Source: a virus
DNA: 39,639 nucleotides
Virus record (IMG/VR): IMGVR_UViG_3300046001_002700
Coordinates: 1-39,639 of that record
Direction: 5' to 3' (one strand)
In this document: positions 29,899 through 38,252 of the stretch, piece after piece
Numbering within the stretch: the first letter of the stretch is position 1
Layout: each line of letters begins with the position of its first letter
Translations under genes and position numbers: made by a program
The notes under the pieces: model-generated
What the model was told of the DNA's origin: nothing
Databases searched by the model: none
What the model saw: the letters and a program-made list of their open reading frames with translations, nothing else

Positions 29899-31833
29899 AT
29901 GCTTGATTCTAACGAAGAAACAATATCCCAGATCGAAACCCTTGATGGGTGGATTATGGAGAAGTGTCGGTTATGGCGTGATCACTTTGAGAACAATTAC
30001 GAAGACCGATTTGATGAGTACAACCGTCTGTGGCGTGGTATTCATGCTGATGAAGACAAGACCCGTGAGTCTGAACGCTCTAAGATCATCTCCCCTGCCC
30101 TTCAGCAGGCTGTTGAGTCATCTGTAGCAGAGATTGAGGAGGCAACCTTCGGAAGAGGGCGCTTCTTTGATATGCGAGATGACTTACAAGACCCAGAGTC
30201 TGCTGATGTTGAGTATTTAAGAGATCAGCTATACCGAGACCTTCAAAGGAACAAAGTTAGAAAAGCTGTAGCCGAGTGTCTAATTAACTCAGCCGTCTAC
30301 GGTACGGGTATGGCTGAGATAGTAATCGCCCAAGAAAAGGAGATGAAGCCTGCCAAGCAGGATATGATGGGGGGTCAATTACAAGCCGTTGGAGTAACCA
30401 TCGCAGACAGAACTGTCTGTAAATTAAGACCAATCCTTCCGCAGAACTTCCTGATTGATCCTATTGCTACATCTGTGGATGATGCTATTGGTGTTTGTAT
30501 TGACGAATACTGCTCTCCCCACGAGATTGAACTACTCCAAGAGTCCGGGGTATACCGAGACGAGCCTTTCAATGTTACTTATCCAGACCTGGCTTTGGAT
30601 GTAGATCACGAACTTATAGACCAGCCTGACCACAAGGTTCGTCGGACTAAATACTTTGGTCTGGTTCCTAGATCATTACTTGAAGACTCTGAAGAATACG
30701 AAGACCTTGATGAGGAAGAAGACTCTTTCTACGTTGAGGCTATTGTCGTTATCATTAACGGCAGCACCATCGTTAAGGCTGAACGAAATCCTTACATGAT
30801 GAATGACCGACCTGTCATAGCCTTCCCTTGGGACATAGTCCCTGGCAGGTTCTGGGGTCGAGGTGTGTGTGAGAAGGGCTATAACTCACAGAAGGCTTTG
30901 GATGCAGAGCTTAGAGCTAGGATAGACGCACTTGCCCTCACGATTCATCCTATGATGGCAATGGACGCCACCAGAATGCCTAGAGGCTCTAAGCCTGAAG
31001 TAAGACCTGGCAAGATCATCATGACCAATGGTAACCCATCAGAGATTCTCCAGCCCTTTAGCTTTGGGCAGGTATCTCAGATTACCTTTGCTCAGGCTGG
31101 TGAGCTTCAAAGAATGGTTCAAACCGCTACAGGTGCTATTGATTCAGCCGGAATCTCTGGTTCTATCAATGGAGAAGCTACTGCTGCTGGCATCTCCATG
31201 TCTCTGGGCGCAATCATTAAGCGTCACAAGCGAACCTTAATTAACTTCCAAGAGTCATTCTTAATCCCAATGATTGAGAAGATTGCTTGGAGATATATGC
31301 AGTTTGAGCCAGAGTTGTACCCTGTAGCTGACTATAAGTTTGATATTACCTCCTCTCTAGGGATTATTGCCAGAGAGTACGAGGTTACCCAGCTAGTTCA
31401 ACTACTACAGACTATGCCGCAGACCTCTCCTGCCTACAGTTCTTTGATAGAAGCAGCTATTGATAGCATGAATCTGTCTAACCGAGAAGAGCTAATCAAG
31501 ATGCTCAGGTCTGCTGGTCAAGTCTCCCCAGAACAACAGCAGGCTCAACAGGCTCAACAAGAAGCTGCACTAAAACTTCAGACAGACTTCCAGCAGTCTC
31601 AGACAAATGCCCTTAACGGGCAGGCTAAGGAGTCAGAAGCTAGGGCAATTAAGATGCTGGCTGAGACCAAGGCTATCCCTGTAGAGCTTGAGACTTCCCA
31701 GATAAAGGCTATTACAAGTAATCTAGCGGTAGGCAATGCAGACGACAAAGAGTTTGAAAGACGACTCAAGGTTGCAGACCGAGTAATGAACGAGAAGAAA
31801 GTAAACTTAGCCATCGCCAAGGAGTTAGCGTAA
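29899..31833 (+). CDS. Portal protein
   Basis: The 644-residue protein contains CRLWRDHFENNYEDRFDEYN (33-52), the RNKVRKAVAECLINSAVYGTG helix, the PILPQNFLIDPIA loop, FPWDIVPGRFWGRGV and a C-terminal Gln-rich helix (QQQAQQAQQEAALKLQ). These are features of large podovirus and related portals. The 12-mer would sit at the capsid vertex and bind TerL and the adaptor. The next gene starts at its stop codon (TAATG). Confidence 0.9.
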   Translation: MLDSNEETISQIETLDGWIMEKCRLWRDHFENNYEDRFDEYNRLWRGIHADEDKTRESERSKIISPALQQAVESSVAEIEEATFGRGRFFDMRDDLQDPESADVEYLRDQLYRDLQRNKVRKAVAECLINSAVYGTGMAEIVIAQEKEMKPAKQDMMGGQLQAVGVTIADRTVCKLRPILPQNFLIDPIATSVDDAIGVCIDEYCSPHEIELLQESGVYRDEPFNVTYPDLALDVDHELIDQPDHKVRRTKYFGLVPRSLLEDSEEYEDLDEEEDSFYVEAIVVIINGSTIVKAERNPYMMNDRPVIAFPWDIVPGRFWGRGVCEKGYNSQKALDAELRARIDALALTIHPMMAMDATRMPRGSKPEVRPGKIIMTNGNPSEILQPFSFGQVSQITFAQAGELQRMVQTATGAIDSAGISGSINGEATAAGISMSLGAIIKRHKRTLINFQESFLIPMIEKIAWRYMQFEPELYPVADYKFDITSSLGIIAREYEVTQLVQLLQTMPQTSPAYSSLIEAAIDSMNLSNREELIKMLRSAGQVSPEQQQAQQAQQEAALKLQTDFQQSQTNALNGQAKESEARAIKMLAETKAIPVELETSQIKAITSNLAVGNADDKEFERRLKVADRVMNEKKVNLAIAKELA

Positions 31834-31970
31834 TGGTAACTCCGCAAAACTTGCAAGATGTAGTAGCTCAAGTAAATGGTATAATAAAGAACCTTGAGGA
31901 AAGAATCGCGCAATTAGAGAAGGCGCAAGAAGCGCCTAAGCGTGAGCGCCTTAAAAGGAATGTTCAGTGA
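31833..31970 (+). CDS. 45-residue coiled-coil protein
   Basis: ATG 31833 lies in TAATG with the portal stop, and the frame ends at TGA 31968-31970 with a GTGA overlap. The product reads MVTPQNLQDVVAQVNG, then IIKNLEERIAQLEKAQ, a strong heptad pattern, and a basic tail. It may be a portal-associated or scaffold-linked coiled coil. Confidence 0.65.
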   Translation: MVTPQNLQDVVAQVNGIIKNLEERIAQLEKAQEAPKRERLKRNVQ

Positions 31971-32200
31971 CCAACTCAGAATACTTTAACGCTATGGATG
32001 ATCTGTTTGCATCTGATGGCTGGAAATTATTGATAGGTGAGCTTGAAGAAAACGCTTACAACATAAATTCTGTTGAGGCAACAAAGGATGTGAATGATCT
32101 GTTCTTTCGCAAAGGGCAGTTAAACAGTCTATCTTTTATCCTTAACCTAGAATCTACCATAGACCATAGCAAAAAAGAGGCAAGCAATGAGAGTCTTTGA
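31967..32200 (+). CDS. Small acidic helical protein
   Basis: It starts at GTG 31967 in the GTGA overlap. The 77-residue product starts VTNSEYFNAMDDLFAS and has two acidic helices. It is conserved in placement between portal and scaffold. The function is unknown. Confidence 0.6.
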   Translation: MTNSEYFNAMDDLFASDGWKLLIGELEENAYNINSVEATKDVNDLFFRKGQLNSLSFILNLESTIDHSKKEASNESL

Positions 32201-32414
32201 TTATCAATGTAGAAACACTCATGTATTTGAGTGCTTTGTCAGAGGTAATGAAGATTGTTATTGCCCTCAGTGCGATGAGATTGGTAGCCGCATGATCTGT
32301 GCTCCACGAGTATATCTAGACCCTACATCTGGGCACTTCCCAGGTGCTACGATGAAGTGGTTAAACTCAAGAGACAAGCAGATCGCAAAAGAACTTAAGG
32401 CAAACCAAGAATAG
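32187..32414 (+). CDS. Zinc-ribbon protein (FmdB-like N-terminus)
   Basis: The 75-residue protein begins MRVFDYQCRNTHVFECFV and has CYCPQCDEIG (24-33). The DYxC..H.F.. C..C pattern is that of small regulatory zinc ribbons. It overlaps the end of the previous gene by 14 bases. Its role in the virion or in regulation is unknown. Confidence 0.75.
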   Translation: MRVFDYQCRNTHVFECFVRGNEDCYCPQCDEIGSRMICAPRVYLDPTSGHFPGATMKWLNSRDKQIAKELKANQE

Positions 32415-32473
32415 TCCGTTATTACTGTAGCGAAACAGTGAATCGGGTAGCTAGATTGGTCTTATGAGGCTTA

Positions 32474-33244
32474 ATGATGGCAGAACTAATTGATAGTGTA
32501 GAACAAAATGAAGAAGATTTCTCCGTACTCGATGAATCTGGCGACGAAGAAGTATCGCTAGAGGCACAGAGAGAACCGGAAGTTCCCAACAAGTACCGTA
32601 ATAAGTCTATTCAAGACCTGGTAAAGATGCACCAAGAAGCTGAGTCCCGCATCGGTCAGCAAGGGTCAGAGGTAGGTGAGTTACGCAAAGTTGTAGACAA
32701 ATTCATTCTCTCACGATCAGATGAAAAAAAGATCGAACCCGTGGAGGAAGTTGACTTCTTCTCTGACCCTGATAAAGCTGTTGATAAGCGCATTAACTCC
32801 CACCCTGCCATTAAACAGGCACAAGAGTTTAACGCTAGGATGCAGGGAGAGCAGGCAAAGAGTGCGTTGATGTCAAAGCATCCAGATGCTGCTGAGATTG
32901 CTGGAGACCCTGCATTTGCAGAGTGGATTCAGTCAAGTAAGTGGCGTAAAGAGTTATACTCCCGAGCAGATAGTCAGTTTGATGCTGAAGCGGCAGATGA
33001 GTTGTTCTCCCAGTGGAAATCAGCTAAGAGCGCGTCTTCAAGCTTACTAGATGCAGAGAAGGCTTCTCGAAAGGAGACTTTGAAGAAAGCATCAACGGGG
33101 TCGTCAAAGGGAAGTTCTGAGCCGAAAGGCAAGACTTTCTACCGTAGACGGGACATTATTGAACTCATGCAAACCAATCCAGAACGCTACCACGCTATGG
33201 AGCCTGAAATAAGACAGGCTTACGCTGAAGGTAGGGTTCGTTAA
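32474..33244 (+). CDS. Scaffolding protein candidate
   Basis: This 256-residue, highly charged helical protein has an acidic start (EQNEEDFSVLDESGDEE), a central helix LVKMHQEAESRIGQQGSEVGEL, a Ser/Lys-rich linker (about 205-222) and a basic C-terminal helix (YRRRDIIELMQTNPERYH). That build, together with its position just before the coat gene, fits a capsid scaffold that leaves or is cleaved after assembly. Confidence 0.75.
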   Translation: MMAELIDSVEQNEEDFSVLDESGDEEVSLEAQREPEVPNKYRNKSIQDLVKMHQEAESRIGQQGSEVGELRKVVDKFILSRSDEKKIEPVEEVDFFSDPDKAVDKRINSHPAIKQAQEFNARMQGEQAKSALMSKHPDAAEIAGDPAFAEWIQSSKWRKELYSRADSQFDAEAADELFSQWKSAKSASSSLLDAEKASRKETLKKASTGSSKGSSEPKGKTFYRRRDIIELMQTNPERYHAMEPEIRQAYAEGRVR

Positions 33245-33260
33245 ATAGAGGCTACACATC

Positions 33261-34265
33261 ATGGCTAGCGAAACTTCAGGCGCGTTTTTTACCGCAAACG
33301 CAGTAGTAGATAAGACAGCAGCAGATAAGTTTATCCCCGAGATTTGGTCTGACGAGGTGATTGCCGCCTATCAGAAATCTCTCAAGATGGCTCCGCTTGT
33401 TAAGAAAATGAACTTCCGAGGCAAGAAGGGCGATGTTATCCATCTGCCCAAGCCTGTTCGTGGCTCTGCCAGTGCCAAGGCAGAAGCAACAGCGGTTACG
33501 ATTCAAGCGAACCTTGAGTCTGAAACCACTCTGACGATTAACCGTCACTTCGAATACTCTCGTTTGATCGAGGATATTGTGAATGTTCAGGCTCTGTCTT
33601 CTCTGCGTCAGTTCTACACAGAAGATGCGGGTTACTCACTGGCTCGTCAGATTGACAACGATCTGTTCCGCGCTGGTACTGCGTTTGGTAACGGCACCCT
33701 TGACCTGACTACTCCGGTATCAGGAACCTGTACTGGTGCTCAGTGGGTCAACACCAACAGCTATTACGTTGACTCCTCTACCGGCCTGACTGCTTATGCA
33801 GTTGATACCGTAGTGACCGGCGACGTGTTTACTGATGCTGCCTTCCGCGCACTGATTAAGAAAATGGATGACGCAGACGTCCCAATGACTGATCGTTGCT
33901 TCGTGATTCCTCCTGCATTGCGCTCTGCAATCATGGGCGTTGACCGCTATGTGTCAAGCGACTTCAGCGATTCACGCGCTGTTCAGTCAGGTCTGATTGG
34001 TAGTGTGTACGGCATTCAGATTTACGTATCTTCCAATTGCCCGCTGATTGAGGATGCTACATCTAACACTGCTGGTACTATCGACGTGCGTGGTGCGTTC
34101 TTCTTCCACAAGGATGCACTGGTTCTTGGCGAGCAAATGAGCGTTCGTTCACAGACTCAGTACAAGCAGGAATACCTGTCTACTCTGTACACTGCCGACA
34201 CCCTTTACGGTGTTCAGGCTCACCGTCCAGAAGCAGGTTTCATCCTTGCGGTTCTTGATGCGTAA
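33261..34265 (+). CDS. Major capsid protein
   Basis: The 334-residue protein contains FIPEIWSDEVIAAYQKSLKM (24-43), a GDVIHLPKP strand, and the RHFEYSRLIEDIVNVQAL long helix. Later blocks include DRCFVIPPALRSAIMG and QYKQEYLSTLYTADTLYGV. These are typical of HK97-fold coat proteins in podoviruses. The codon use is richer in CTG/CGT-type codons than the neighbours, as expected for high expression. A strong terminator follows. Confidence 0.93.
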   Translation: MASETSGAFFTANAVVDKTAADKFIPEIWSDEVIAAYQKSLKMAPLVKKMNFRGKKGDVIHLPKPVRGSASAKAEATAVTIQANLESETTLTINRHFEYSRLIEDIVNVQALSSLRQFYTEDAGYSLARQIDNDLFRAGTAFGNGTLDLTTPVSGTCTGAQWVNTNSYYVDSSTGLTAYAVDTVVTGDVFTDAAFRALIKKMDDADVPMTDRCFVIPPALRSAIMGVDRYVSSDFSDSRAVQSGLIGSVYGIQIYVSSNCPLIEDATSNTAGTIDVRGAFFFHKDALVLGEQMSVRSQTQYKQEYLSTLYTADTLYGVQAHRPEAGFILAVLDA

Positions 34266-34277
34266 GTAAGAGACGAG

Positions 34278-34306
34278 GGGAGGGGTAACTCCCTCCCTTT
34301 GTTTTA
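34278..34306 (+). terminator. Intrinsic terminator after the capsid gene
   Basis: GGGAGGG (34278-34284), loop GTAACT, CCCTCCC (34291-34297), then TTTGTTTTA. A 7-bp GC stem and T-rich tail make this the best terminator in the window. Confidence 0.85.
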
Positions 34307-34332
34307 CCCTCATTAATTTATAGGGCTATCAG

Positions 34333-35277
34333 ATGAGTAATTATACAAAGACCACAAACTTTACGGCCAAAGACAGCCTTATATCTGGTAATCCTTCAAA
34401 GATTGTTAAAGGCTCTGAGCATGATGCCGAGTACACGGCAATCCAGACGGCTGTTAACTCTAAGGCTGACGCTGCCTCTCCTTTGTTTACAGGAACCCCA
34501 TCCTTAAATGGGGTAGCCATTACATCAACAGCCGCAGAATTGAATATCCTTGACGGTGTTACTGCTACAGCAGCAGAGATCAACGTCCTTGATGGCATTA
34601 CATCTACAGTAGCAGAACTAAATATTCTTGACGGAGTGACAGCTACAGCCGCAGAGCTTAATGCTCTTGATGGCATAACCTCCACAGTCACAGAATTGAA
34701 TTACACTGATGGTGTTACTAGCGCCATTCAGACCCAACTAGATGCCAAAGCTCCTCTAAACTCTCCTGTTCTTGTTACCCCTAACCTTGGTACTCCTTCA
34801 GCGGGAACATTGACTAACGCTACAGGGTTGCCCATTGTTGCCGGTACTACTGGAACTCTCTCTACTGCCCGTGGCGGCACAGGAGTTACTACAGCTAGTA
34901 ACGGTCAGCTTCTCATAGGGAATGGCTCAGGCTTCACAGCAGCGACCCTCACAGCAGGCTCTGGCGTAACCCTAACCAATGGGGCAGGGTCTATCCAGGT
35001 TGCCTTCTCCGGCCCAGGCACTGGCACAGTAACAAGCATTGATGTATCGGGTGGCACTACAGGCTTAACAACCTCTGGAGGCCCGGTAACCTCAACGGGC
35101 ACAGTTACTCTTGCGGGAACTCTGATACCAGCCAATGGCGGTACAGGTTTAACCTCACCTGGGAGCAATGGCAACTTGTTAACATCGAACGGCACAGCAT
35201 GGGTGTCTAGCGCACCCGCAGCGAGTGGCGCGACTAAAGGTCAGGCCATCGCTTTTTCACTCATATTCGGACTCTAG
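34333..35277 (+). CDS. Tail fibre-like protein with 13-residue tandem repeats
   Basis: The 314-residue product begins MSNYTKTTNFTAKDSL. Residues 68-132 are five 13-residue repeats (AELNILDGVTATA type), followed by SPVLVTPNLGTPSAGTLTNA and Gly/Thr-rich beta-helix-like sequence (GTLSTARGGTGV, PANGGTGLTS). These motifs are common in phage fibre shafts. The C-terminus (SGATKGQAIAFSLIFGL) may be the tip or a trimerisation end. Confidence 0.85.
   Translation: MSNYTKTTNFTAKDSLISGNPSKIVKGSEHDAEYTAIQTAVNSKADAASPLFTGTPSLNGVAITSTAAELNILDGVTATAAEINVLDGITSTVAELNILDGVTATAAELNALDGITSTVTELNYTDGVTSAIQTQLDAKAPLNSPVLVTPNLGTPSAGTLTNATGLPIVAGTTGTLSTARGGTGVTTASNGQLLIGNGSGFTAATLTAGSGVTLTNGAGSIQVAFSGPGTGTVTSIDVSGGTTGLTTSGGPVTSTGTVTLAGTLIPANGGTGLTSPGSNGNLLTSNGTAWVSSAPAASGATKGQAIAFSLIFGL
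34534..34728 (+). repeat. Five 39-bp tandem repeats in the fibre gene
   Basis: Units encode AELNILDGVTATA and variants, residues 68-132. Alternating VTATA and ITSTV endings show a two-unit (78-bp) higher period, which points to duplication of a pair. Confidence 0.8.
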
Positions 35278-35286
35278 GAGACTACC

Positions 35287-35670
35287 GTGGCCGCACCTAA
35301 TATTGTAAACGTCACAAACATTGTTGGTAACACCAGTACCAATTTAATCAGCTCAACGGCTGACCCGTTTGCGACTGCGCTGGCAAGTAACGCTGCCTCA
35401 AGTGGCAAGGTCTACAAGATCAACTCCATTGTGGCGGCTAACGTCGATGGCTCCTCTGCCTGCGACATCACGATCAAGATATTCTCTGCTGCGGCGCTGG
35501 GCGGTACGGGCACTGCAATTGCCTCGACGATCTCTGTCCCTGCTGACGCGACCTTGATTATCACTGACAAGACAACGAGCTTCTATCTGTTGGAAGACAA
35601 GTCTATTGGTGCTACGGCCAGCGCAGCGAATGATGTCGTTGTTACAGTATCGTGGGAAGAAATTACGTAA
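35287..35670 (+). CDS. Small beta-rich structural protein
   Basis: It starts at GTG 35287 after AGGAGACTACC. The 127-residue product is beta-rich and polar (AAPNIVNVTNIVGNTSTNL, SACDITIKIFSAAALGG, and VVVTVSWEEI at the end). It looks like a small virion or fibre-associated protein of aquatic phages. No enzyme motif is seen. Confidence 0.7.
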   Translation: MAAPNIVNVTNIVGNTSTNLISSTADPFATALASNAASSGKVYKINSIVAANVDGSSACDITIKIFSAAALGGTGTAIASTISVPADATLIITDKTTSFYLLEDKSIGATASAANDVVVTVSWEEIT

Positions 35671-35680
35671 GGAGTGCCCC

Positions 35681-37078
35681 ATGTCTTTACGCCGACCCAA
35701 TGGCTTTATCTCTGCGGGCTTTAATCCGCTGGAAGTCCCTAACGCGCCTACAATTGGTACGGCTACGAGTGCTGGGCCTACTGCTGTTTCAGTAACCTTT
35801 ACTGCGCCTTCTAACGTGGGCGGGTCTGCTATTACAGGGTATGTGGCTACTGCAAGAAAGACGTCAGACGGCACGACCATCAGCGGCACAGGCTCATCCT
35901 CTCCGGTTACTATTTCTGGCCTAACTGTTAGTGTTGCCTACACGGTGACTGTGGCAGCTGTTAACTTGTTTGGCCTTGGTCTATCAAGTGCGGCGAGTAA
36001 CTCGGTTACGCCGTTGGCGCAAGAGCTGTTTAATTGGGGATATAACAACAAAGGACAACTTGGCCTTAACGACACTGCCAATCGCTCTAGCCCAGTTCAG
36101 GTCGGAACATTAGGGGATTGGTCTCAAATATCTTCTGGCAACTACCACTGCACTGCCGTAAAAACAGACGGCACCCTGTGGAGTTGGGGGTATAACCTTA
36201 ACGGTCAGCTTGGCCTTAACGACACCGCTAACCGCAGCAGCCCTGTTCAAATAGGTGCGCTAACAGCATGGAGTCAAATTAGCGCCGGAGATTATTTTTC
36301 AATCGCTATAAAAACTAATGGTACTTTGTGGGGTTGGGGCAAAAATAATAACTATCAGCTTGGGCTTGGCGATGGCGTTGCTCGTTCCAGCCCAGTACAA
36401 GTTGGAGCCTTGGTAAATTGGTATAAGGTAGCGGCGGGTTCTACTTTTTGCGCGGCGATCAAGACAGACGGCACTTTATGGGCTTGGGGGAGTAGCGCAC
36501 AAGGTCAGCTTGGTCAAAACAACACTACTCCCAGTAATAGCCCTATTCAGGTTGGATCATTAACAAACTGGTCAAAAATAGCGGCTGGTAATAAAACGTG
36601 TGTTGCTGTTAAAACCGACGGCACATTGTGGAGCTGGGGATACAACTACAGTGGCCCACTTGGTCTTGGCGACACTAATAACCGCTCTAGTCCAGTTCAG
36701 GTAGGGGCGTTAACTACTTGGTCATCTGTTTCAGTTGGTTACGTAGTTTGTACTGCAATAAAAACTGACGGCACGCTATGGAGTTGGGGGTCTAACAATC
36801 ACGGTCAACTTGGTCTAAACGACACGGCAAACCGTTCCAGTCCAGTACAAGTAGGCGCACTGACTACGTGGCATCAAACCAGTTCTAGCAAGCAAAATTG
36901 TACCTCTCTTAAAACAGACGGCACTCTCTGGTCTTGGGGTCGTAATCAAACTGGTCAGCTTGGCCTTGGAAATATTACTTATCGCTCAAGCCCGGTTCAA
37001 GTTGGTTTGTTAACAACATGGAGTGCGATTGCAAGTTCAACTGCCCAAGGTAAGTCTATGAGCGCCATAAAAGGATAA
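35681..37078 (+). CDS. FnIII + seven-bladed RCC1 protein A'
   Basis: I start at ATG 35681, which follows AAGGAG; the frame extends 25 codons upstream inside the previous gene. The 465-residue product has a fibronectin type III domain at about residues 20-110 (APTIGTATSAG, VSVTFTAPSNVGGSAITGY, LTVSVAYTVTVAAVN). It then has seven RCC1 units, from ELFNWGYNNKGQLG to the LWSWGRNQTG blade. Ig-like and FnIII modules on virions often bind carbohydrate or cell surfaces. The end of this gene is the close relative of 1-300. Confidence 0.9.
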   Translation: MSLRRPNGFISAGFNPLEVPNAPTIGTATSAGPTAVSVTFTAPSNVGGSAITGYVATARKTSDGTTISGTGSSSPVTISGLTVSVAYTVTVAAVNLFGLGLSSAASNSVTPLAQELFNWGYNNKGQLGLNDTANRSSPVQVGTLGDWSQISSGNYHCTAVKTDGTLWSWGYNLNGQLGLNDTANRSSPVQIGALTAWSQISAGDYFSIAIKTNGTLWGWGKNNNYQLGLGDGVARSSPVQVGALVNWYKVAAGSTFCAAIKTDGTLWAWGSSAQGQLGQNNTTPSNSPIQVGSLTNWSKIAAGNKTCVAVKTDGTLWSWGYNYSGPLGLGDTNNRSSPVQVGALTTWSSVSVGYVVCTAIKTDGTLWSWGSNNHGQLGLNDTANRSSPVQVGALTTWHQTSSSKQNCTSLKTDGTLWSWGRNQTGQLGLGNITYRSSPVQVGLLTTWSAIASSTAQGKSMSAIKG

Positions 37079-37080
37079 CC

Positions 37081-37113
37081 ATGAACATCAACCAATCAGG
37101 CTTGAGGTGCTAA
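37081..37113 (+). other. 10-codon mini-ORF, second copy of the possible scar
   Basis: Identical to 303-335. It lies between RCC1 A' and B', ends directly before ATG 37114, and supplies GAGG for that start. Confidence 0.45.
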
Positions 37114-38250
37114 ATGCCGTCGTATAGTGGAGTATGGACGCTACAAGCTCAGATGCAGGCCGAGGCTGCGGGTAATTGGCCGAAGCCGCCTGTGGGTTTG
37201 TTTACATGGGGGAAAAACAATTTTGGTCAACTAGGCCATAACGACACAGTTTATCGTTCCAGCCCAGCTCAGGTAGGTGCGGTTAGCAAGTGGTCTAAAA
37301 TTGCAAGTGGAAGTCAATTTAGCCTCTCCATTAAAACCGATGGCACCTTGTGGAGCTGGGGATATAACAACAATCTTGGTGCGCTGGGTCTTGGCGACAA
37401 AGTTAACCGCTCAAGCCCAGTTCAAGTCGGAGCACTAACTGGTTGGTATCAGATTGCAGCAGGAGGCGCTTTTGGCCTCGCTATTAAAACAAATGGCACC
37501 CTGTGGAGTTGGGGGGATGGCAGAGCAGGCAGGCTTGGTCACAACGACACAGTCTATCGCTCCAGCCCAGTTCAAATAGGAGCGCTAACAACGTGGCATC
37601 AAATCGCTTCTGGGGATGAATCTAGCCTTGCTATTAAAACAGATGGCACCCTATGGAGTTGGGGGGCTAACAACTTCGGAAGGCTTGGTTTAAACGACAC
37701 CGCTGACCGTTCAAGCCCTGTACAAGTAGGGGCTTTAACAGCGTGGTCTCAAGTTGCGGTTGGACAGTCACACTGCCTCGTTGTTAAAACCGACGGCACG
37801 TTATGGACTTGGGGGTATAACGGCAATGGTCAACTCGGACTTAACGACACAACTAACCGATCCAGTCCAGTACAGGTAGGCGCGTTAACAACTTGGTATC
37901 AAATTTCTGCTGCAAATCAGCACAGTATTGCGGTTAAAACTGATGGCACTTTGTGGAGCTGGGGAACTAACAGTTATGGTCGGCTTGGCCTTAATGATAC
38001 CGCCAACCGATCAAGCCCTGTGCAAGTGGGAGCGTTAACAACTTGGTCTCAAATTGCGGGCGCGAGTAACTTTAGCCTCGCTATTAAAACCGACGGAACA
38101 TTCTGGGGTTGGGGTCGTAACAGTAACGGTCAACTTGGTCTTAACGACGTAGCCAACCGATCAAGCCCTGTTCAAGTTGGCTCACTAACTGCGTGGCTAA
38201 CCTTACCAAAAATGCCAATGAGTCAGTCACCCCTTGCCATCAAAGGATAA
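37114..38250 (+). CDS. RCC1-repeat seven-bladed propeller protein B' (uninterrupted site)
   Basis: The 378-residue product has the same anchor as protein B (MPSYSGVWTLQAQM, NWPKPP) and seven RCC1 units from LFTWGKNNFG to FWGWGRNSNG. Its blades differ strongly from those of B, and it ends SLTAWLTLPKMPMS. Shared anchor with different blades suggests recombination at the anchor boundary. Here no endonuclease interrupts the start region. The next gene begins two bases after the stop. Confidence 0.88.
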   Translation: MPSYSGVWTLQAQMQAEAAGNWPKPPVGLFTWGKNNFGQLGHNDTVYRSSPAQVGAVSKWSKIASGSQFSLSIKTDGTLWSWGYNNNLGALGLGDKVNRSSPVQVGALTGWYQIAAGGAFGLAIKTNGTLWSWGDGRAGRLGHNDTVYRSSPVQIGALTTWHQIASGDESSLAIKTDGTLWSWGANNFGRLGLNDTADRSSPVQVGALTAWSQVAVGQSHCLVVKTDGTLWTWGYNGNGQLGLNDTTNRSSPVQVGALTTWYQISAANQHSIAVKTDGTLWSWGTNSYGRLGLNDTANRSSPVQVGALTTWSQIAGASNFSLAIKTDGTFWGWGRNSNGQLGLNDVANRSSPVQVGSLTAWLTLPKMPMSQSPLAIKG

Positions 38251-38252
38251 CA